Shown here: piece after piece, positions 1-9,507 of the stretch
How the letters are laid out: each line of letters starts with the position of its first letter
How positions within the stretch are numbered: position 1 is the first letter of the stretch
Origin: Shinisaurus crocodilurus
Lineage: Eukaryota; Chordata; Lepidosauria; Squamata; Shinisauridae
Direction: 5' to 3'
Length of the DNA stretch: 64,000 nucleotides
Assembly (NCBI GenBank): GCA_021292165.1
Contig: JAHFWL010000058.1
Span: forward strand, 1,116,001 to 1,180,000
Made by a program: the position numbers and the translations under genes
Notes under the pieces: model-generated
Database searches by the model: none
Told to the model about the DNA's origin: nothing
What the model saw: the letters and a program-made list of their open reading frames with translations, nothing else

Positions 1-495
1 CCCTGCAGCACCTGCAAGCTCGCTTCCCGAGGGGCTGCACCTCGGGCTGCAGATGGGCCGCGGAGGCAGCGCCAGCTGCAGGGAGGTGGCATGCGCGCCC
101 TGCGAAGAGCAGGCACTCCCGTCGGCCCTGCCCGCTGTGTCACGGCCTGAGCTCGCACACGGGGCGTGACGCCACCTCACGCCGCTGGCGGGGAGCATTG
201 CCGCTGCCCAGTGACATCGTTGCTGGGGTGACAGCGGCTCTCCAGGCCTGCCCGCCCCGGGAGGACCTTCTCGGCCCTTCCCTGGCAGAGGCGGCAGCCT
301 GCGGGATGCCTGGCGACGCGCGGTGGGCAGGAGCAGCCACTCCGCCCACCTCCGTCCTTCAGTGGCTTTGCCCCCCTGCTCTCGAGCTCTGTGCTCCCAA
401 AGCCGCTCGAGGGCTGGCTACCTATGGCTCGCGTGCCCACAGAGCGGTCCCTGCGTGCCAGCTGTGGCACGCGTGCCATGGGTTCGCCATCACTG
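1..495. mobile_element. Right end of a GC-rich hAT-type DNA transposon (left end outside window)
   Basis: The sequence up to 495 is GC-rich and ends in GGTTCGCCATCACTG. The same terminal block (GGCACGCGTGCCAT then TTCGCCATCACTG) closes the complete hAT element at 40453-42281, which has an 8-bp target duplication. The following 8 bases (GTTTAGAC) would be the right target duplication, but the left one is not in the window. Long frames across this stretch are composition artefacts. No transposase is visible. Confidence 0.65.
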
Positions 496-523
496 GTTTA
501 GACCATGAGTTTATTTCTGTCTT

Positions 524-643
524 TTAATACAAGATGCTACAGATAATCACACAAACCTCTGGCTGAATGTTTTCAGTCATACTCCACAGCATTGCTGCGG
601 TCAGTCCACCATCTTCTGCTTCTTCGTTCTTTGATACCTCTCC
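524..643 (-). CDS. Candidate terminal exon of an unidentified minus-strand gene
   Basis: Read on the minus strand, a pyrimidine-rich tract ending TTTCTATTTCTAG gives a strong acceptor at 645-644. The exon then stays open in phase 0 for 39 codons, starting GEVSKNEEAEDGG, and ends at TAA (526-524). It is in phase with the exon at 778-1002, whose donor is CAG/GTAAAG; the intron between them would be 134 bp. The acidic start and codon use look like real protein, but I do not recognise the family. The last dozen residues (ending SILY) may not be conserved. The hAT end just downstream (1-495) could have replaced the natural 3' UTR. A decayed retrocopy or chance open frame remains possible. Confidence 0.3.
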   Translation of the reverse strand, partial: GEVSKNEEAEDGGLTAAMLWSMTENIQPEVCVIICSILY

Positions 644-777
644 CTAGAAATAGAAATAGAAAAAAAGCCTTCTATTGAAATACTTCTGGGGCCTGTTACC
701 ATTTTCCTCTATTCGCCCCCACCCCAACACAAAAAACTGCCCCCACCCCCCACCTCTCATTCCTTCTTTTTCTTTAC

Positions 778-1002
778 CTGTGCAAGTTCAACGAGGTTCT
801 CGGCCACTACCACTTCCAAGAGGCTGTGCCACATTCGGTGTTTAGTAGTCTCCTCTGTTTGCATATTTTTAGGTGATGGAAAAACTTCATCAGCACTATC
901 TTCAGAACTGATATACCGCTTTTGGGGGGTAAGTTCTGCATCCATTGGAGGTGTAGCGGTAGACTCTGTTTGGCTGTTCTGGTTCACAGCTGCGGGTTTG
1001 TA
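778..1002 (-). CDS. Candidate internal exon of an unidentified minus-strand gene
   Basis: On the minus strand an exon can be read from an acceptor (TTTTGACAG, AG at 1004-1003) to a good donor (CAG/GTAAAG, GT at 777-776). It is 225 bp and phase 0 at both ends, so 75 codons stay open. The product is serine/threonine- and acid-rich (KRYISSEDSADEVFPSP) followed by a more hydrophobic, helix-like stretch (WHSLLEVVVAENLVELAQ). It joins in phase to the candidate terminal exon at 524-643. Two independent splice sites and phase agreement make this better than a chance frame, but I do not recognise the protein. Further 5' exons would lie at higher coordinates, where the 130-bp tandem repeat begins. Confidence 0.35.
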
Positions 1003-1130
1003 CTGTCAAAACATGTTGTCTGTGCTGGGGAACTTGTCCGGGCAAGGGAGAAGGCCGCCTCGATCTGACCCTGTTCTGTCTCACCTGGTGGGAAAGGTCA
1101 TTTTTTCTACGGAGTCCATGTGTGCGTCAG

Positions 1131-1457
1131 GCCTCTAAAATCATTTCCTATTGGTCCGCGGCGGTCTGGTGAGTTCGTAGAGGGGTCACATGACCCTGCT
1201 GGACCAACCTGGAGAGGGGTCAGTGGTGGCCGGGGCCACCTCCTTTCTGGGGGTGTCAGGGGTCTAAAACTGCTCCCTATTGGTCCATGGGGGTCAGGTG
1301 AGTTCGTAGAGGGGTCACATGACCCCGCTGGACCAACCCGGAGAGGGGTCGGTGGTGGCCGGGGACATCTTTGTTCCTGTGCATGCCAGGGGTCTAAAAC
1401 CATTCCCTATTGGTCCGCGGCGGTCAGGTGAGTTCGTAGAGGGGTCACATAACCCCC
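1131..1457. repeat. 130-bp GC-rich minisatellite, 2.5 copies
   Basis: Units start at 1131, 1261 and 1391, an exact period of 130 bp. The shared core is TCCCTATTGGTCC, GGTGAGTTCGTAGAGGGGTC and CACATGACCC. Units differ by scattered substitutions. CCCTATTGGTCC contains an ATTGG (inverted CCAAT) box in every unit, so it could once have been promoter DNA. The third unit breaks off near 1457. No coding function is supported. Confidence 0.85.
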
Positions 1458-1578
1458 ATCAGGTGACCCCGGTCACCTGACCAGATCTTCCGGAGGTGGG
1501 CCTTCTGGCTGAGGTGGGGCGTACACTGGGGGCGGGGCTTAAGGGCCATAAATCATTCAGGGGGCAGGGCTAACAGTT

Positions 1579-2569
1579 TTGACAGGAGGTACTACCATTC
1601 ACTACTTGGATGATTTACTTCTAATTTCCCAATCTGAAGCTCAGAAAAATGCATTTGCAAACCAATTGCAATCACATTTTGAAATAAAAGATCTGGGGCA
1701 TGTAAAGAATTATTTAGGCATGCAGATAACCAGAAATACTGATGGATCTTTCTCAATTAGTCAGACTGGGAAAATCAAGAAACTGCTAGAAGCACATAAC
1801 ATGGAAAACTGCAATCCAGTTTCCACTCCAATGACAACAGAATACTTGAAACACACAGATGACTCTGTATTTGAGGATGTAAATACATATCAGAGTGTCA
1901 TGGGAAGTCTGTTATACTTATCATCAAATGTTAGCAGACCAGATATTACAAATGCTGTGAACATTCTCAGCAGGAAAGTACAAAAACCTGCTAAGAGTGA
2001 TTGGGCAGCTGTAAAGCGTGTATTAAGATATCTCAAAGGTTCTATGGAGTATAAACTGCATCTGTCAACACAAAACAAAGGTGGTTTTCTTGTGTACACT
2101 GATGCAAATTGGGCATCTGAAATGGACAGGAAGTCCACATCTGGCACAGTATTTTTATACAACCAATCCTTGATTGATTGGTACTCAAGAAAACAAAGTT
2201 GTGTTGCAGTTTCCAGTTGTGAAGCAGAATTCATAAGCTTGTCTTTAGCCTGCAATGAAATCGAATGGTTTAAACAGTTATTTACTGATTTAAAGATAAA
2301 CATTCAAACTCCAGTAACAATTTGAGGACAACCAAAGTTGTATCAGAATGGCTATTTCAGAAAAGACTAGGCCTAAAGCAAAACACATTGATGTCAGGTA
2401 TTCACAGGTGAAAGACTGTGTACAAAAGGGTTGTGTAATACTTACATATTGTGATACTGAACACATGCTAGCAGATGTTCTAACAAAACCTCTAGCATGT
2501 GAGAAACACAGAATATTGATTGCTGAGTTGGGTGCTACTGAAAAGTAAAACAATTAAGCAAGAGAGGAG
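1579..2569 (+). mobile_element. Ty1/copia retrotransposon: 3' pol (RT end, RNase H), degenerate
   Basis: An open frame from 1579 starts just before the reverse transcriptase catalytic motif HYLDDLLL. It continues with copia signatures (KDLGHVKNYLGMQI, SVMGSLLYLS, RPDITNAVN) into RNase H (VYTDANWAS, DRKSTSGTVF, SSCEAEFISL). The frame breaks at about 2322-2325; the C-terminal HMLADVLTKPL block follows at 2348-2548 in another frame. A purine tract (AAGCAAGAGAGGAG) abuts the LTR at 2570. Gag, protease, integrase and the front of RT are missing, so the element is 5' truncated and inactive. Ty1/copia pol resembles this far more than Ty3/gypsy because of the RNase H and LTKPL end. Confidence 0.9.
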
Positions 2570-2971
2570 TGTTGGATTATGAATCAAGCATGAGCTTGCT
2601 TAAAGGTTTTTCTTTCATTAAAACTTAGCCGTTGGCACTTCAGCATTGCAATACTGAAGGTCTTTGGAACAGGTGTTCCTCGTTCCCATATCTAGATGTC
2701 CTTGGCCATCTAGTAGGAGAAAGTGGGTGTCACGTAATATGACAGTTGCTATACTGTCATATGCCTGTCCTGATTCCCATTGGCTCTCTGGCACAGCTGG
2801 GTGTGTATGTTTGCTGTGCTTGCTTCTTCGTCTCTCTTCTTCTAATTTGGATGTCTATGTTATGTTATGTTCTCTGAACTGACTCTGTATTAGTTTGTAG
2901 TGTGTAATTGTTTTATGAATATAATAAAACAATTAGAATAGAAAGGCTTCTGTTTCCTGATTGCTGCAACA
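2570..2971 (+). mobile_element. 3' LTR of the Ty1/copia element
   Basis: It begins TGTTGGATTATG directly after the polypurine tract and ends CTGCAACA, so the termini are the inverted pair TGTTG/CAACA. An AATAAA-type polyadenylation signal lies near 2922-2930, close to the 3' end. Length is about 402 bp. Only this LTR is present in the window. Confidence 0.75.
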
Positions 2972-3244
2972 GAGCAGGAGAACTAAAAGTCGGACTGTGG
3001 AAGGAATTTACTCTATGTTTGCTGGAAGCTAAAGGAAAGTAGCAGGTAGCAGGCACACAGGTAAAACCACAGGACTTTAAGCAGGCATCTAAAATCCAAC
3101 AGAGGGGGCATGACCTGGACAGAGGGGCATGGTCTGGGGAGACTTTAGAAGTCCTGCGTGAGAGTCCTGGACTTGGCACCCAGGCTGGAGGTTCCCCACC
3201 CCAGTTCTAACAAGAGACACAGGGGGACTGAACCTGGGCTTTTC

Positions 3245-4225
3245 TACCTGCAAGGTGTGTAGGAAGCTGCCTTATACTGAATCAGACCATTAGCTTAGTA
3301 GTACTATCAGGGCCGGCGCTACCGCTAGGCCAACTAGGCGGTTGCCTAGGGCGCGTAGCGGAAGAGGGCGCAGAACGCTGCGCTCCTCTTCGCTGCCGGC
3401 GCGCTCCTGCCCTGCCCGCCCGCCCTCCTCTCCGAGAAAGCCAGGTAAGTGCGCCCGGAGTAGTGGTGGGGCCGAGCCTGGGCGCCTCCCCCCTACCTTG
3501 CCTCGCCTCCGCGCCGCCTCCCACCTCGCCTCGCTTCGCCTCTGCGCTGCCTCCCCCCCGCGCCGCCTCCCCCCACCTCGCCTCGCCTCGCTTCGCTTCG
3601 CCTCTGCGCCGCCTCCCCCCACCCGCGCCGCCTCCCCCCACTTCACCTCACCTCGCTTCGCCTCTGCGCCACCTCCCCCCCGCGCCGCCTCCCCCCCACC
3701 TCGCCTCGCTTCGCCTCGCCTCTGCGCCGCCTCCCCCCCGCGCCACCTCCCCCCCACCTCGCCTCGCTTCGCTTCAACTCTCCTCCGCGCCGCCTCCCCC
3801 CCCCGACACCTACCTTCTCCGTGCTGTTTCCGGAGCCCCGCCCGCGCTCTGTTTTGGCCGGGGGAAGTTTCCCCCGGCCAAAAACAGAGCGCAGGGGTCC
3901 CTTTTCGGAGGAGGCGTCGGACTGGGAAGGTAGGTGGGGGGGCGGCAGCAGCAGTGGCAGCGGCAGCGTGCGGGGGGGGGCGGGAGGTTGCAGAGCAGGG
4001 CTGCTTTCCGGAGCCCCCCCCCACGGCATGTATTAATTACATATAATTTAGCCTAGGGCGCCAAACTGCCCTGCACCGGTCCTGAGTACTATCAACCCTG
4101 GCTGGCAGCAGCTCTCCACCAGGGCTTCAGGCAGGAGTTTTCCAGCCACGCCTGGAGATGGCATTGGCAGGGATTGAACCTGGCACCTTCTGCATGCAAA
4201 GCCGGTTCTCTTCCACTGAGCTGTG
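3245..4225 (-). mobile_element. tRNA-derived SINE (tRNA-Ala-like head), split by a hAT insertion
   Basis: On the minus strand the head reads CCACAGCTCAGTGGAAGAG (A-box region), TTTGCATGCAGAAGG and GGTTCAATCCC (B box), a tRNA-Ala-like layout. The body has CTCCTGCCTGAAGCCC and the tail CAGTATAAGGCAGCTTCC. The hAT element at 3308-4084 splits it, with its 8-bp duplication AGTACTAT inside the SINE. Other copies of this family are at 9508-9655 and 59853-59945. It is not a functional tRNA gene. Confidence 0.8.
3308..4084 (+). mobile_element. Non-autonomous hAT element (CAGGGCCGG family, copy 1) with perfect 8-bp TSD
   Basis: It starts CAGGGCCGGCGCTACC and ends GCCCTGCACCGGTCCTG, so the termini are imperfect inverted repeats. 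The flanks are a perfect 8-bp duplication, AGTACTAT (3300-3307 and 4085-4092). The inside has a CT-rich minisatellite of CTCGCCTCGCTTCGCCTCTG-like units (about 3515-3805). It also has a hairpin made of CGCGCTCTGTTTTGG and its inverse (about 3838-3895). The long arginine/proline-rich frames in both directions are a by-product of the minisatellite. No transposase. Confidence 0.9.
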
Positions 4226-4384
4226 GCCTCACACGTCACACCATAACAAAGATATTTCCTCATTCAAGCAACATCCAAAATCCACCAGCAGCCAATACCT
4301 TAATGAAGCCCAACAAAAATGTCACAAAATCATGAGCCAGCTTTTGAGTTGTTCCAGAACATAAAATGGAAGGTTATTATAAAT

Positions 4385-4860
4385 TAATAATAAATTAATA
4401 ATAAATTAATTTGCTGTCTAAAATTGAAATACATTAAAAAGGCATAGAAAGGCTTGATTTGCATACTGAACATATTTATTTGTAGTGCAAAAAAAAAAAC
4501 AGGAAAAAACAATACAATATTTATATTGTGTGATTTTAATTCAATTATTTTTTTTATAAAAACATTACTATACTGCCTTTTGGCCCACAAGAGGGTCCCT
4601 AAAGGTAATGTACTACTATTTAAAATATTGTTATATTTTTAAAAAAAATTGAGAGCATTTAACACAAATAAAACAAAGCCAAGCAGTCAAGTTTAAAACA
4701 CACCAAAAGCTTGGCAGAATAAAAATGTCTTGACCACCTGCCTGAAAGAGTTCAGAGAGGGGGCCAATCTTCTCTGTTTTTATTCTTATTTTTAGATCTT
4801 GGTTTTTAAAAAATTGAACTTGAACTTCAATTTGAAAGGAAAGTGGGGTAAAAATATTCT
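4385..4860. other. AT-rich stretch, no recognisable feature
   Basis: Runs of A and T with TAATAAATTAA repeats near 4380-4410. At 4570-4780 there is text resembling the 3' end of an L2-type LINE in minus orientation (CTGCCTTTTGGCCCACAAGAG). No open frame or RNA gene is supported. Confidence 0.4.
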
Positions 4861-4864
4861 AATA

Positions 4865-5569
4865 CTGCAATCCTGTTTCCTGGGAGTAATCCCGATTGAA
4901 CTCAGTAGGGCTTACTTTTGAGTAGACATGTCTGAGCGCTGGGAAGTGGGGCGGGAGCCATCCGCTCGCCCGGAGCCCTGCAGGGCGGGCGGCAGCGCCT
5001 GGGCCAGTGTCTCCTCCGGTGGAGGCGCGGTTGACCCGGCAGCGGGGCACAAGCTGTCCACCGACCCGGAGCCCTGCAGGGCGGGCGGCAGCGTCACGAC
5101 CAGCGTCTCTGCTGGAGGAGGCTCAGCTGAGCGTCAGGAAGTGGGACATGAGCCGCCCGCCCAGAGCACCGAACGCCGCCACCGGCGGCGGCGGCTCCCC
5201 CCCAGCTCCTACCCCCCTGGCTCCCCCCAGCTCCTACCCCCCCCGGCTCCTACCTGGTCCTGTGCGCCGCCTCCCTGGTCCTGCGCGCCCCCGGAGCCAC
5301 TGCTCCGGCGCGCTGGAACTCCGCCCGCGCTCTGTTTTGAACAGAGCGCGGGGGTTCAGCGCGACGGAGCGGGGTCCCGTCGCATCGGAAGTGACGCAAC
5401 GGGACCAGCGCGGGCAGCGCGGCCGGCTCTCCACGGAGAGCAAAGATTAATTTGTGAGCCCGTGCGGGTGGCGGAGAGCCCGTGCGGACACCGGTGGGCA
5501 GCTGCTGGGCTGGATGGAAGGGCACGCCGGGCCGAATCCGGCCCGCGGGCTGTAGTTTGAAGACCCCTG
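4865..5569. mobile_element. GC-rich hAT-like mosaic with a recognisable right end
   Basis: The right end, CGGGCTGTAGTTTGAAGACCCCTG (read in two parts: GGGCTGTAGTTTG, AAGACCCCTG), is hAT-like: its inverse begins CAGGGGTCTTCAAACT. Inside are two tandem copies of GGAGCCCTGCAGGGCGGGCG (from about 4974 and 5067, period about 93 bp) and a hairpin CGCGCTCTGTTTTGAACAGAGCGCG (stem CGCGCTCTGTT, 5328-5352). The left end is not clear; 4865-4929 resembles another common squamate repeat (GGGAGTAATCCCGATTGAAC). No coding sequence. Confidence 0.5.
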
Positions 5570-5575
5570 TTTTAA

Positions 5576-5649
5576 CTGATGGCTGTGCAAACCGCTCAGA
5601 GAGCGCCGGCTATTGGGCGATATAGAAATTAATTAAATAAATAAATAAA
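5576..5649 (+). mobile_element. L2-type LINE 3' end fragment
   Basis: It has the typical tail GCAAACCGCTCAGAGAGC, GGCTATTGGGCGATATAG, then AATTAAATAAATAAATAAA. Only about 75 bp is present, so it is strongly 5' truncated. Confidence 0.75.
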
Positions 5650-5650
5650 C

Positions 5651-6045
5651 TCAAAGATCACAAAAAAAATGTGCAAGCTTTCGAGATCTCCAGATCTCTT
5701 CATCAGGGAAGAGATGAAGCCAGTGTGACGTAGTGGTTAGGGTGTTGGACTGGGACTCGGGAGATCCGGGTTCTAGTCCCCGCTCGGCCATGAAACTCAC
5801 TGGGTGACTTTGGGCCAGTCACTGACTCTCAGCCTAACCTACCTCACAGGTTGTTGTTGTGAGGGTAAAATGGAGAGGAGGAGGAGGAGGAGGAGGAGGA
5901 GGATAATATAATGTAAGCAGCCTTGGGTTCCTTGCAGGAAAAAAGGCGGGGTATAAATATAATAAATAAATAAATAAATAAATAAGCAATCTTGCCGGAT
6001 GAAGCAATCTTGAGATCTTGAAAGCTTGGACATCTTTTGTGATCT
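5651..6045. repeat. Inverted-repeat element whose loop was filled by a SINE
   Basis: The left arm (5651-5712) reads AAGATCACAAAAAAAATG, CAAGCTTTCGAGATCTC and CTTCATCAGG. The right arm (about 5993-6048) is its inverse: CGGATGAAG, GAGATCTTGAAAGCTTGG and TTTTGTGATCTTT. The tRNA-derived SINE at 5716-5985 sits between them. Confidence 0.6.
5716..5985 (+). mobile_element. tRNA-derived SINE (Sauria-type), full length
   Basis: The head has GTAGTGGTTAGGGTGTTGG (A-box region) and GGGTTCTAGTCCCCGC (B box). The body follows with CACTGGGTGACTTTGGGCC and CTCAGCCTAACCTACCTC. It ends GGCGGGGTATAAATATAATAAATAAATAA (tail core GGGGTATAAATATAATAAAT). A (GAG)n run lies at 5876-5902. It is a pol III-type retroposon, not a tRNA gene. 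Confidence 0.85.
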
Positions 6046-6049
6046 TTTG

Positions 6050-6496
6050 ATACGGTCCATTGGGAGGGGCAATGAATCACCTTCCACTTCCCTCCTTCAC
6101 CTTCCCCAGTACCAGTTTCAGCCATGTACCTTAGGACTTACCTAATTAACAGTTCCCTGTTTGGAGGGGTCAGAAAGGGTTGCACCCCAATAAAGTCAGT
6201 CAGATTGGACAGTCCAGAATCATATACACTATTCTCCAACAGATGCTGCTCATTTCATCCATGCACCTTATGATATAATTATTAGCCCCCAAAAGGGGTT
6301 TTGGTGGGCTGCCACTCCCTAAACACTCCAGCAGTTATGCATAAGACTGGCAGGTTTGGAGATGCCACAACTTTTGTAAGATGTCCAGAGAGTCAAAGCT
6401 TTGTACCCTTATGATGTACATATTTTGCTATCATTGTTTCCCTAGCTTTATTTTTTAATGTTATTTTCCTGACTTTGCCTTTTCTGTGCAACGGAG
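6050..6496. other. Unannotated intergenic DNA
   Basis: I see no open frame, splice pair, RNA gene or repeat family I can name here. Confidence 0.5.
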
Positions 6497-8059
6497 GTTT
6501 ATTTATTTATTTATTTAATACATTTTTATACCGCCCAATAGCCGAAGCTCTCTGGGCAGTTTACAACAGTTAAAATCATAAAATGCAATATAAAATATAA
6601 AATTTAAAACCACAGATTAAAAACAAACAGCAGAGCTAGCAGCAGCAGTTACAATAATGGAATTAAAAACAACTACCAGATTAAAATAATTAAAATTATT
6701 AAAATGCCTGGGAGAACAGAAAGGTCTTCACCTGGCGCCGGAAGGAATACAAAGTAGGCACCAGGCGAACCTCTTTGGGGAGCTCATTCCATAACCGGGG
6801 TGCCACCGCAGAAAAGGCCCTCTTCCTGGTAGCCACCTGCCTCATTTCCTTTGGCAGGGGCTCTCGGAGAAGGACTGCTGAGGAAGATCTGAGTGTCCGG
6901 GCAGGTACATATGGGAGGAGACGGTCCTTCGGATACCCTGGCCCCAAGCCGTTTAGGGCTTTAAATATTAGCACCAGCACTTTGAATCGGGCCCGGAAAC
7001 AGACTGGCAGCCAGTGCAGATGAAAAAGCACTGGCATAATATGTTCTCGTCGGCCAGTCCCGGTTAATAATCTCGCTGCCCTATTTTGGACCAGCTGAAG
7101 TTTCCGGACCGTTTTCAAAGGCAGCCCCACGTATAACGCATTGCAGTAATCCAAACGAGAGGTTACCAGAGCATGGATAACTGTAGCTAGGCTATCTCTG
7201 TCCAGATAAGGACGTAGTTGGTATATCAGCCTAAGCTGATAAAAGGTGCTCCATGCCACTGAGTTGACCTGTGCCTCGAGTGACAGTTGGGGATCCAAGA
7301 GCACCCCCAAACTACGAACCTGATCCTTCAGGGGGAGTGCAACCCCATCCAGAACTGGTTGAATATCACTTAGCCGGGCAGACAAACCACCCACTAACAG
7401 TACCTCCGTCTTATCTGGATTGAGTCTCAGTTTATTAGCCCTCATCCAGTCTATTACTGTGTCCAGGCACTGATTCAGAACAGCCACTGCCTCACCTGGA
7501 TTAGATGAAAAGGAGAGATAGAGCTGGGTTTCATCTGCATATTGATGACACCTCAGCCCACACCTCCGGATAACCTCTCCCAGTGGTTTCATGTAGATGT
7601 TAAACAGCATAGGGGATAAAATAGAGCCCTGTGGCGCCCCATGGCATAACTGCCAAGGGACAGAGCAGTAATCCCCGAGCACCACCTTCTGGAATCGGCC
7701 GCCCAATTAGGATCGGAACCACTGGAGCACAGTGCCTCCAACTCCCAACCCAGACAACCTATCCAGAAGGATACCATGGTCGATGGTATCGAAAGCCGCT
7801 GAGAGGTCCAAGAGAATCAACAGGGTTGCACTCCCCCTGTCCCTCTCCTGGCAGAGGTCATCCCACAGGGCGACCAAGGCAGTTTCCGTTCCAAAACCAG
7901 GCCTGAACCCAGATTGAAATGGATCTAGATAGTCCATTTCATCCAAGAGTGCCTGGAGTTGACCAGCAACCACCCGCTCAAGCACCTTACCCAGGAATGG
8001 GATATTAGCTACCGGCCTGTAGGTTGCTGTTGTAGCAGCAAAATGTGGTTTCAAAGGAG
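6497..8059 (-). mobile_element. L2-type LINE, 5' truncated, with reverse transcriptase relic
   Basis: On the minus strand a single frame runs 8054 to 6699 with one in-frame TAA at 7709-7707. RT blocks appear in order: YRPVANIPFLGKVLERVV, DPFQSGFRPGFGTETALVAL, LLDLSAAFDTIDHGILL, GAPQGSILSPMLFNIYM, YADE (7530-7541) and LNPDKTEVLLV. The C-terminal LNGLGPGYPKDRLLPYVPAR block follows. The 3' UTR (6497-6698) carries the usual CCGCCCAATAGCCGAAG and TTTATTTATTTATTTAAT (tail on minus: ATTAAATAAATAAATAAA). The YADD catalytic site reads YADE, and with the stop codon this copy is dead. The endonuclease region is missing. Otherwise the frame is remarkably intact, suggesting a fairly recent insertion. Confidence 0.92.
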
Positions 8060-8255
8060 TGATTTTGTGTTGCTGTTTGGATCTTTTCCCTGCTTGGCAT
8101 TCAAGATGTTAAAGTCACTTGCCTCAGTTTCCCCTTTCTATGCTATGGTTTACTGGTGGAGCAGAAAAATGTGAGTTCAGGGAAGTGCTTTGGTTTTATT
8201 CTATGGGTATGAGACACCGCCCAACTCTGTTTTGCACTCTTGAGGTTAACGTTAA

Positions 8256-8256
<1 letters not shown>

Positions 8257-8300
<44 letters not shown>

Positions 8301-8322
8301 GCTAGTAGTAGTAGTAGTAGTA
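8257..8322. repeat. (ATT)n/(AGT)n compound microsatellite
   Basis: About 14 ATT units are followed by about 6 TAG/AGT units. On either side are diverged copies of one segment (GCCTCAGTTT..CCCTTTCT and CTGGTGGAGCAGA at about 8121-8166 and 8337-8381), so the surrounding sequence was duplicated. Confidence 0.85.
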
Positions 8323-8329
8323 TAGTTCA

Positions 8330-8714
8330 CTGTTATGCCTCAGTTTTCCCTTTCTGTTCACTGACTTGCTGGTGGAGCAGACAAAATGGGTTTGTTGTCT
8401 GCACCATGTGAAGTCTGCAAAAAGTCCTATGCCGCCCGTATGGCTGGCCACCTTTTATGTCCTTAAAAGCTCCTCTGCTTTTGTTGGTTGGTTGCACAAT
8501 ATGCCTGAATATGCCTATGCCTATGCTGGGCATCTTTAAAAGCTCTGCCTCTGGTGACTCCTCATCTGCCCTACCAGCCACAGTGGGCACCAGCCACCAC
8601 CGCTTACCGCCAAACTACTATTGCTGGAGGAGTGTGAATCCTGTAGTCGTGTGTCCTGGCCCTGAGCTCAGTCAGATGAGCAGCCTGAGCCTGGGGAGCT
8701 GTTGTATGACCAGC
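8330..8714. other. Unannotated intergenic DNA
   Basis: Apart from the duplicated CCCTTTCT..CTGGTGGAGCAGA block at its start, no gene or nameable repeat is visible. 8600-8714 and 9422-9500 are the two halves of one sequence split by the hAT at 8723-9413. Confidence 0.45.
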
Positions 8715-8722
8715 TTGGGAAC

Positions 8723-9413
8723 CAGGGATGGGGACTCGGACTCCAGGACTTGACTCGTGAGCCAGACTGAGTCCCCCCTCTGACTTGAGTTGCACTCGAG
8801 TCCCAATATTTTTAATGGGACTCGAGACTCGACTCGGGACTCGAGACCAAGGACTCGTCAACATTCTTGCTTGATGCCACCTGCAGGTGCTGTCTGGACC
8901 TAGTTGCAGTAACAATCCAAGTTTATTTTTTAAAATAATTTTCCTAAAATGCAACCTTTCAGACATTTTGGGTTTGGCTGCCTCTGCCTGCCTGTTTGGG
9001 GTTCCCTGCCTCCTCTGCCTGCCTGGTCTCTTCTTCACCAGTTCCACAGTTTGAATTGTCCAAGACAAACGCCTCTGCCTGCCTGCTTTGGGGTTCCCTG
9101 CCTCCTCTGCCTGCCTGGTTATTTTGGGTTTGTCTGCCTGGTCTGTTCTTGTCAAAATCAGTGGCAGAGTTTTGAGATAAAAAGGCACACTTGTGCCTAG
9201 AATTTATTTAAGCCACACATCTGAAGTAGCCTTATTTTGTTGGGGGAAAAACCCATTGATTTTAATAGGGACTCATGGAGTCAGTTTTGGGAGTGACTCG
9301 TGACTCGTGAGTCACCATTTTGGACCAAGGACTTGGACTCGGACTCGAGACTCAGGTCCAAAGACTCGTGACTCGACTCATGACTCGAGACCAAGGACTC
9401 TTCAACATCCCTG
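8723..9413 (+). mobile_element. hAT element, GACTCG family, copy 1, perfect 8-bp TSD
   Basis: Ends are CAGGGATGGGGACTCGG and CTTCAACATCCCTG, with terminal inverted CAGGGATG. The 8-bp duplication TTGGGAAC (8715-8722 and 9414-9421) is perfect. Both subterminal regions are packed with GACTCG/CGAGTC words. The interior (about 8905-9240) is shared with the copy at 50897-51859, including GCAACCTTTCAGACATTTTG and TCTGCCTGCCTG runs. There is no transposase, so it is non-autonomous. Confidence 0.92.
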
Positions 9414-9507
9414 TTGGGAACTGGACCAGGATCTTGACACTGAATCTCTGTGGCTAGTAGTCAACCATCTGCAGAACCCAAGCCAGGACCCTCACAGACA
9501 CAGGACA

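Noticed and set aside
3282..4046. Long proline/arginine- or glycine/glutamate-rich frames on both strands
   Set aside because: They follow the CT-rich minisatellite inside the hAT at 3308-4084; open in several frames at once and without any domain.
5716..5790. Possible tRNA genes at SINE heads (also 10120, 12522, 21750, 53140, 59853)
   Set aside because: A- and B-box words are present but the sequences do not fold into a full cloverleaf, and all continue into SINE bodies.
8604..9188. 194-codon minus-strand frame
   Set aside because: It runs through the GACTCG hAT (8723-9413), which has clear termini and a duplication; no transposase-like motif in this frame.
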